Assembly: GCF_001690355.1 (NCBI RefSeq)
Contig: NZ_LZHG01000046.1
Span: 1-39,327, forward strand
Length of the DNA: 39,327 nucleotides
Direction of reading: 5' to 3'
DNA from: Gilliamella sp. Choc4-2
GTDB taxonomy: Bacteria > Pseudomonadota > Gammaproteobacteria > Enterobacterales > Orbaceae
Positions within the stretch are counted from its first letter, which is position 1, and each line of letters starts with the position of its first letter. Positions 33,312 to 39,327 of this stretch are shown in pieces. Both the position numbers and the translations under genes were made by a program. The notes under the pieces were generated by a model. It was not told where the DNA came from. It worked only from the letters and a program-made list of their open reading frames with translations, and did not search any database.

Positions 33312-33509
33312 ATGCCTAAAATTAAAACTGTAAAAGGCGCAGCAAAGCGCTTTAAAAAAACAGCTTCTGGTGGCTTTAAGCATAAGCAAGCTAACAAGAG
33401 CCATATCTTAACTAAAAAATCAACCAAACGTAAACGTCATTTACGTGGTTTGACAACTGTGTCAAAAGGCGATTTAGGTTTAGTTACTGCGTGTGTTCCA
33501 TACGCTTAA
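33312..33509 (+). CDS. rpmI: 50S ribosomal protein L35
   Basis: 65 residues from ATG 33312, giving the normal [17 protein letters not shown] start. An upstream in-frame GTG at 33297 would add five residues and is rejected on family length. Very basic, with [20 protein letters not shown]. In E. coli L20 represses rpmI-rplT translation through the preceding leader; the equivalent structure was not worked out here. Confidence 0.97.
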   Translation: MPKIKTVKGAAKRFKKTASGGFKHKQANKSHILTKKSTKRKRHLRGLTTVSKGDLGLVTACVPYA

Positions 33510-33538
33510 TTCATTGGTTAATTATTTAGAGGATATAG

Positions 33539-33895
<357 letters not shown>

Positions 33896-33904
33896 TGTTT
33901 TCAT

Positions 33905-33930
33905 AAAAGCCGAGATAACTCGGCTTTTGT
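33905..33930 (+). terminator. Intrinsic terminator after rplT
   Basis: A perfect 10-bp stem (AAAAGCCGAG at 33905-33914, CTCGGCTTTT at 33919-33928) with an ATAA loop. The T tract is short (four), so partial read-through into pheST is likely. Confidence 0.75.
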
Positions 33931-33967
33931 CATCTTAGTAATTAATATTTTAAAAAGTAAATTAATT

Positions 33968-34045
33968 ATGAAGTTAGTTATTTTTTGTTTCTTTTTTGAC
34001 TTAATGAAAACTTTACTCATGAGGCAAATGAAAAACGAAAAATAA
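33968..34045 (+). CDS. pheM: Phenylalanine-rich leader peptide (PheM-like)
   Basis: A 25-residue open frame, MKLVIFCFFFDLMKTLLMRQ then MKNEK, with four Phe in five residues (positions 6, 8, 9, 10). It lies between rplT and pheS, where E. coli has the pheM leader (14 residues, five Phe). Ribosome stalling at the Phe codons when charged tRNA-Phe is scarce would control the terminator directly downstream. The ribosome-binding site is weak. Longer than PheM of E. coli, and the sequence outside the Phe run is not conserved. Confidence 0.72.
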   Translation: MKLVIFCFFFDLMKTLLMRQMKNEK

Positions 34046-34075
34046 TTATAAAAGCCTCAGAAGAGGCTTTTTTTA
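34020..34075 (+). promoter_or_regulatory. pheST attenuator
   Basis: Terminator: AAAAGCCTC (34050-34058) pairs with GAGGCTTTT (34063-34071) around AGAA, followed by TTT. Competing antiterminator: TGAGGC (34020-34025), inside the leader ORF, can pair with GCCTCA (34054-34059) and so break the terminator stem. This is the classical arrangement for control by leader translation. Confidence 0.75.
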
Positions 34076-34083
34076 TATGATGA

Positions 34084-35088
<1,005 letters not shown>

Positions 35089-35104
35089 TTCTGGAGATCA
35101 AAAC

Positions 35105-37492
35105 ATGAAATTTAGTGAAAGTTGGCTACGTGAATGGATCAATCCAGAAATTAGTAGCGAAATGTTAGCCGATCAATTAACAATGGCTGGTTTAGAAGTT
35201 GATAGTATTGAAAAAGTAGCAGGTGATTTTACTGGTGTTGTTGTTGGTAAAGTTGTGGAATGTATGCCACACCCAAATGCAGATAAACTTCGTGTAACAA
35301 AAGTTGATATTGGTAAATCAGAATTACTTGATATCGTGTGCGGTGCAGCAAACTGCCGACAAGGTTTGATGGTTGCATGTGCTACTGTAGGTGCAATATT
35401 ACCAGGCAACTTTAAAATTAAATCAGCTAAGTTACGAGGAGAACCCTCAGAAGGCATGTTGTGTTCCTATTCAGAGCTCGGGATTCCTGATGAACATAAT
35501 GGCATTATTGAATTACCAAATGATGCGCCTTTGGGACAAGATATACGCGAGTATTTAAATCTAAACGATGTCATTATTGACATTAGTGTAACTCCTAATC
35601 GAGCCGATTGTTTTGGTATTGTTGGTATTGCTAGAGATATTTCTGCTGTTAACAATATTCCAACAAAGGAACTTAATATTGCAAACATACCAGTAAAAAT
35701 TACTGATACCATTCCAATCCAAATTGAAGCACCCAAAGCTGCTCCTCATTATATAGGGCGAATAATTAAAAATATTAATACTAATGCAATTACACCATTA
35801 TGGATGAAAGAAAAGCTTCGTCGAGGGGGGATTCGTTCAATTGATACAGTAGTTGATATAACTAATTATGTATTACTAGAACTAGGCCATCCAATGCATG
35901 CATTTGACTTAGCTAAAATTGAAAAAGGTATAGTTATTCGTTATGCTCAACAAGACGAAAAAATAACATTACTGAATGGCAATGAAATTAAATTGAATGA
36001 TAAAACCTTAGTTATTGCCGATCATCATAAAGCATTAGCTCTAGCGGGCATTATGGGAGGAGATAAATCTGGAGTTAGTAATTCTACCAAAGATATATTC
36101 CTAGAATCAGCTTTTTTTGCTCCGTTGGCTATTGCAGGTAAAGCTCGTGAATATGGTTTACACACTGATGCTTCACATCGATATGAACGAGGTGTTGATC
36201 CAACTTTACAACTTACCGCTATGGAGCGAGCTACTCAATTAATAATTGAAATTTGTGGTGGGGAAGTTGGTCCAATTAATGAAGTAGTAGCTCAAGAAGA
36301 AATGCCAAAACAGGCAACGATTCGATTACGTCGTGAAAAAATAGATCGTATTATTGGCCATGTTATCGAAACACAAAAAATTACTGATATTTTAAATCGA
36401 CTTGGTTGTAAAGTTGAATATATGAATAATATTTGGCAAGTCAAAGTTCCAAGTTGGCGTTTTGATGTGCAGATTGAAGAAGATTTGGTTGAAGAAATTG
36501 CTCGTATTTATGGATATAACAATATTCCAAACGCAACTTTAAAAATTGAATCTATTATGAAACCAAAACCAGAAGGAGAAATCTCGTTAGATCGATTGAA
36601 AAATTTATTGGTTGATAAAGGTTATCAAGAAGCTGTAACATATAGTTTTGTTGATCCTAAAATACAAAATATAATTCATTCTGAGCAACGTGCCATTAAT
36701 TTAACTAATCCAATTTCAAGTGAAATGTCTGTAATGCGTTTATCATTATGGTCGGGGTTAGTAGGCGCTGTTTTATATAATCAAAATCGCCAGCAATCAC
36801 GAATTCGCTTGTTTGAAACTGGATTACGTTTTATACCCGATGATAAATTTGAATTTGGTGTACTTCAAGAATTTATGTTATCTGGTATTATTACTGGAAA
36901 TTTATATGAAGAACATTGGGAGCTTCCTAAAAGGGAGGTAGATTTTTATGATCTAAAAGGCGATATTGAATCTATTTTTTCACTATTAGGTTGTTTAGAA
37001 GATGTTCAGTTTAAGAGATCTGAGTTATCAATTTTACATCCTGGGCAAAGTGCAACTATCCACAAAAATAATGAAATTATTGGTTATTTAGGGGTGTTAC
37101 ATCCAGAAATTGAAAAAAAATTATCTTTAAATAGTAAAACGCTTGTTTTTGAAATAAATTTAGCTAAAATTAGTGGTAAAAAAGTAACTGTTGCTCAAGA
37201 TTTATCGAAATATCCGTCAAATAAACGTGATATTGCTATTGTAGTTTCAAATGCAATTCCAGCTGCAGATATTATTTCTGAGTGTAAACGTGTTGGTGGA
37301 GAGCAGCTAGTAAAGGTGAACCTGTTTGATGTTTATCAGGGTGATAATATTAAAGAAGATCAAAAAAGTATTGCTATCAGTTTGATTTTACAAGATAAAT
37401 CACGTACACTTGAAGAACAAGATATAACAGACATTGTAAGCAAATGTATTTCTGCTTTACAAATTCGTTTTAAAGCCCTATTAAGAGAATAA
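35105..37492 (+). CDS. pheT: Phenylalanyl-tRNA synthetase beta subunit
   Basis: 795 residues, full length. Domains in order: EMAP-like tRNA-binding fold (about 39-150, [20 protein letters not shown]), B3/B4 editing domain (about 210-390, with [20 protein letters not shown] and [11 protein letters not shown]), B5 (about 400-475), class II-like core, and the C-terminal FDX-ACB anticodon fold (from about 700, [15 protein letters not shown]). The protein binds tRNA-Phe and hydrolyses Tyr-tRNA-Phe. ihfA follows by 5 bp. Confidence 0.98.
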   Translation: MKFSESWLREWINPEISSEMLADQLTMAGLEVDSIEKVAGDFTGVVVGKVVECMPHPNADKLRVTKVDIGKSELLDIVCGAANCRQGLMVACATVGAILPGNFKIKSAKLRGEPSEGMLCSYSELGIPDEHNGIIELPNDAPLGQDIREYLNLNDVIIDISVTPNRADCFGIVGIARDISAVNNIPTKELNIANIPVKITDTIPIQIEAPKAAPHYIGRIIKNINTNAITPLWMKEKLRRGGIRSIDTVVDITNYVLLELGHPMHAFDLAKIEKGIVIRYAQQDEKITLLNGNEIKLNDKTLVIADHHKALALAGIMGGDKSGVSNSTKDIFLESAFFAPLAIAGKAREYGLHTDASHRYERGVDPTLQLTAMERATQLIIEICGGEVGPINEVVAQEEMPKQATIRLRREKIDRIIGHVIETQKITDILNRLGCKVEYMNNIWQVKVPSWRFDVQIEEDLVEEIARIYGYNNIPNATLKIESIMKPKPEGEISLDRLKNLLVDKGYQEAVTYSFVDPKIQNIIHSEQRAINLTNPISSEMSVMRLSLWSGLVGAVLYNQNRQQSRIRLFETGLRFIPDDKFEFGVLQEFMLSGIITGNLYEEHWELPKREVDFYDLKGDIESIFSLLGCLEDVQFKRSELSILHPGQSATIHKNNEIIGYLGVLHPEIEKKLSLNSKTLVFEINLAKISGKKVTVAQDLSKYPSNKRDIAIVVSNAIPAADIISECKRVGGEQLVKVNLFDVYQGDNIKEDQKSIAISLILQDKSRTLEEQDITDIVSKCISALQIRFKALLRE

Positions 37493-37497
37493 CAAAT

Positions 37498-37791
37498 ATG
37501 ACATTAACTAAAGCTGATATTGCAGATCGTCTTACCGATAAATTTAATATTGATCGTCAAGAAGCTAAAGTACTTGTTGAACTTTTTTTTGAAGAGATTC
37601 GAGTGGCTTTAGAAAAAGGGGAACCTGTTAAATTATCTGGATTTGGTAATTTTGCCATTCGTGATAAAAATTCACGTCCAGGTCGTAACCCTAAAACAGG
37701 TGAAAGTGTGGATATTTCAGCTCGAAGAGTTGTTACATTTAGACCTGGTATTAAATTTAGAGCAAGAATAGAAAATAATTTAGTAATTTAA
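37498..37791 (+). CDS. ihfA: Integration host factor subunit alpha
   Basis: DNA-bending histone-like protein, heterodimer with IhfB. 97 residues with [40 protein letters not shown]-like [20 protein letters not shown], and the flexible arm [20 protein letters not shown]. Directly behind pheT, as in E. coli. IHF is needed by many phage integrases and for satellite excision, so it may act on the element in this window; that is inference. Confidence 0.97.
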   Translation: MTLTKADIADRLTDKFNIDRQEAKVLVELFFEEIRVALEKGEPVKLSGFGNFAIRDKNSRPGRNPKTGESVDISARRVVTFRPGIKFRARIENNLVI

Positions 37792-37825
37792 TACTAATTT
37801 TTATTATTTTTGTTGTATCAATAAT

Positions 37826-37862
37826 AGCCTTTTTTGTAAAAGTCATAAAAGGCTGTTTAATT
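37826..37862 (+). terminator. Probable terminator after ihfA
   Basis: AGCCTTTT (37826-37833) pairs with AAAAGGCT (37847-37854) over 8 bp with a 13-nt loop, followed by GTTTAATTTTA. The loop is long and the T tract interrupted, so termination may be incomplete. Confidence 0.5.
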
Positions 37863-37880
37863 TTATTTTTAAAAAAGTAT

Positions 37881-37909
37881 TTGTAATTATTTTATAATTC
37901 AAGCATAAT
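37881..37909 (+). promoter_or_regulatory. Probable ffs promoter
   Basis: -35 TTGTAA (37881-37886) and -10 CATAAT (37904-37909) with 17-bp spacing. The mature 4.5S RNA starts about 14 nt after the -10, allowing for a short 5' extension removed by RNase P as in E. coli. Confidence 0.5.
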
Positions 37910-37922
37910 ATATCCGTTCAAT

Positions 37923-38031
37923 GAAGATCCTATGGGTCCTCTTGCAACATTTTTTTGCTCACTAGGTCAGGTCCGGAAGGAAGCAGCCAAAGTAAAGAAT
38001 ATGTGTGTGGGATGTGGCTGATAGGGTCTTC
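37923..38031 (+). ncRNA. ffs: Signal recognition particle 4.5S RNA
   Basis: 109 nt. The conserved Ffh-binding hairpin is plain: CAGGTCCGGAAGGAAGCAGC with the GGAA tetraloop and the asymmetric bulge, followed by GGGATGTGGCTG. The ends pair, GAAGATCCTAT with ATAGGGTCTTC, 11 bp with one G-U pair. It forms the SRP with Ffh and directs membrane protein translation. It follows ihfA rather than the ybaZ/ybaY neighbourhood of E. coli. Confidence 0.95.
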
Positions 38032-39327
38032 TCCACATTGTTTCCCTTCAAGAATTATTTTTATTAATAATCAAACCGAGAATTTATCTCAAATGAAATA
38101 AATTATAATGATCACTTTACTAGTATACTAATTGATAAAACAAAAATAGGTTTATGTAAGAATTGTAGTTATACTTTATTTTGGCAATCATATAGTTATG
38201 ATAATTATAGAAAAATATATTTTGATAAGTATTAAAAAATTATATTAAACTTTGTATTTCATAGGATTTAATATTGTTACTTACGAACAACACTTGTTAT
38301 CAAAAAAGATAATAATCAATTAAATAATTTATATGCTTTATTCAAGTAGAAGTAAGATCTTTTAAAATAGAAGAGTGGTATAAAGATTTGAGCTATGTGA
38401 AGTTAAGAATATCATTGCTTTTTATCGTCAAAAATTAGATAAAATTTTATCTGAATAATCTACTTATGTGCTGCATCAATTGGTAACACAGAATATCTTT
38501 TCAAACCTAATTCTAACAAAACATTTCATTGAGATATTACAGACTATTTTGTAAATGGACGTAGCCCCAATATTGGTATTTTGATTCGTCTATCATTATA
38601 TTAGATCTGAAAAAATATTAGCCAATGAGATGTTTTAAAGATCTTTATAAAAAGAGAATTTTTGGCTTTAGCTAATAAAGTTGAATAAATTTTAACTAAT
38701 TTGTCCGTGTTTATCCTAATGAAATTCCTAAACAAGTTAATTACAAAAAGTGAGGATGGTGTTTGCGATAAACTAGAACTTAACGATAAATTTAATTTAG
38801 CCAATTATCTCGATAAAGTACTTAAAACTATAGGGATAGTTTGGGCGAACTATATATTATCCAACTGATTTTACTATTAATTTATTTAAAGTTTATTTTA
38901 TTTCTAATAGTAAACTTAATCATTTTTGACGAGATATTATCCAAAATTTAACTACTATAAGATTAGCAAATTACAGACCTAAAAAACGTAAAACAGAAAT
39001 CAAACCAATCCCAATATACCCAAACGTTCAGTTAATTTAAATAAAAGAAAGTAAGAAATCGAAAACACAACAAAAGTAAATATAAATAATGAAAAGCACA
39101 CTAGTTCTAGTTAATAATTATACACTAATGGTAATTAATATAATATCAATTGATTTGATTGACTATTATTATTAATTAAAATAATGTTACCAGATCTATA
39201 AGTTATTTCTGTTAAGTGTTATTGTCAATTCAAACTAAAAGCTGTAGTTTGTTATTTTAGATATAGATAAAAAGAATAAATATTTAAACTAATTAATGCA
39301 CACTATATTTAACATAATATACATTAT
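38032..39327. other. AT-rich region with decayed coding remnants
   Basis: About 1.3 kb with no intact gene. Plus-strand fragments read like former protein: about 38104-38235 (SILIDKTKIGLCKNCSYTLF, with a C-x2-C pair) and 38719-38868 (49 residues, KSEDGVCDKLELNDKFNLAN). Between them short protein-like stretches in changing frames are broken by stops. Base composition and frame changes suggest one or more pseudogenes. I cannot name the family. No RNA gene, insertion sequence or terminator was recognised. Confidence 0.5.

Noticed and set aside
38601-38804. Minus-strand open frame of 67 codons after ffs
   Set aside because: Low-complexity sequence with no ribosome-binding site, opposite the protein-like plus-strand remnants.

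Overview
The window is AT-rich chromosomal DNA of a gammaproteobacterium. Several gene orders match the Escherichia coli/Pasteurellales type: thrS-infC-rpmI-rplT-(pheM)-pheS-pheT-ihfA, uvrC-pgsA-tRNA-Leu(UAA), yohJ-yohK-sanA and artP-I/J-Q-M. Low G+C, host-type gene order and the protein sequences suggest Orbales (a Gilliamella-like insect gut symbiont). That placement is inference; no 16S gene is present.

Layout. 1-249: the 5' end of an IS3-family element (OrfA on the minus strand, running off the edge). 250-5221: arginine synthesis genes argC-argB-argG-argH, preceded by two ArgR boxes whose centres are exactly 21 bp apart. 5330-6848: serC and a small lipoprotein gene facing each other across a shared terminator. 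7056-7132: tRNA-Ile2(CAU). 7119-16200: an integrated element of about 9.1 kb. 16425-17048: a hexapeptide-repeat acyltransferase. 17548-23368, all minus strand: artP-artJ-artQ-artM-uvrC-pgsA-tRNA-Leu, with a second 21-bp-spaced pair of ArgR boxes over the artP promoter. 23518-26839: yohJ-yohK-sanA and sbcB. 27471-29606: ubiT and a CPA1 sodium/proton antiporter. 29767-30459: recO. 30734-37791: the thrS-to-ihfA translation cluster, with an AUU-initiated infC and a Phe-rich leader peptide plus attenuator before pheST. 37923-38031: 4.5S RNA. 38032-39327: AT-rich DNA with only broken coding remnants.

The integrated element is the most interesting part. A P4-type integrase sits at the 3' end of tRNA-Ile2. 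A 14-bp copy of the tRNA end (one mismatch) closes the right side. Inside lie two AlpA-like regulators, a Rha-family protein, an Icd/Ash-like protein, a divergent ribbon-helix-helix repressor with three similar operator-like sites, a tightly coupled run of small unknown genes, a gp6-like head-tail connector, an HNH endonuclease, a candidate cos region, and terminase small and large subunits. The element ends there with a small antisense membrane protein gene. There are no portal, capsid, tail, lysis or recognisable replication genes. Integrase + AlpA + terminal packaging cassette at this size resembles phage-inducible chromosomal islands (capsid-forming PICI type) that have lost or never had the capsid genes. 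A deletion-decayed HK97-type prophage is the main alternative. Matched sequence repeats at both ends support a discrete unit with its own recombination logic.

Arginine supply is a second theme. Synthesis (argCBGH) and uptake (artPJQM) both carry ArgR operators of the same geometry. The transporter operon appears to read on into uvrC and pgsA.
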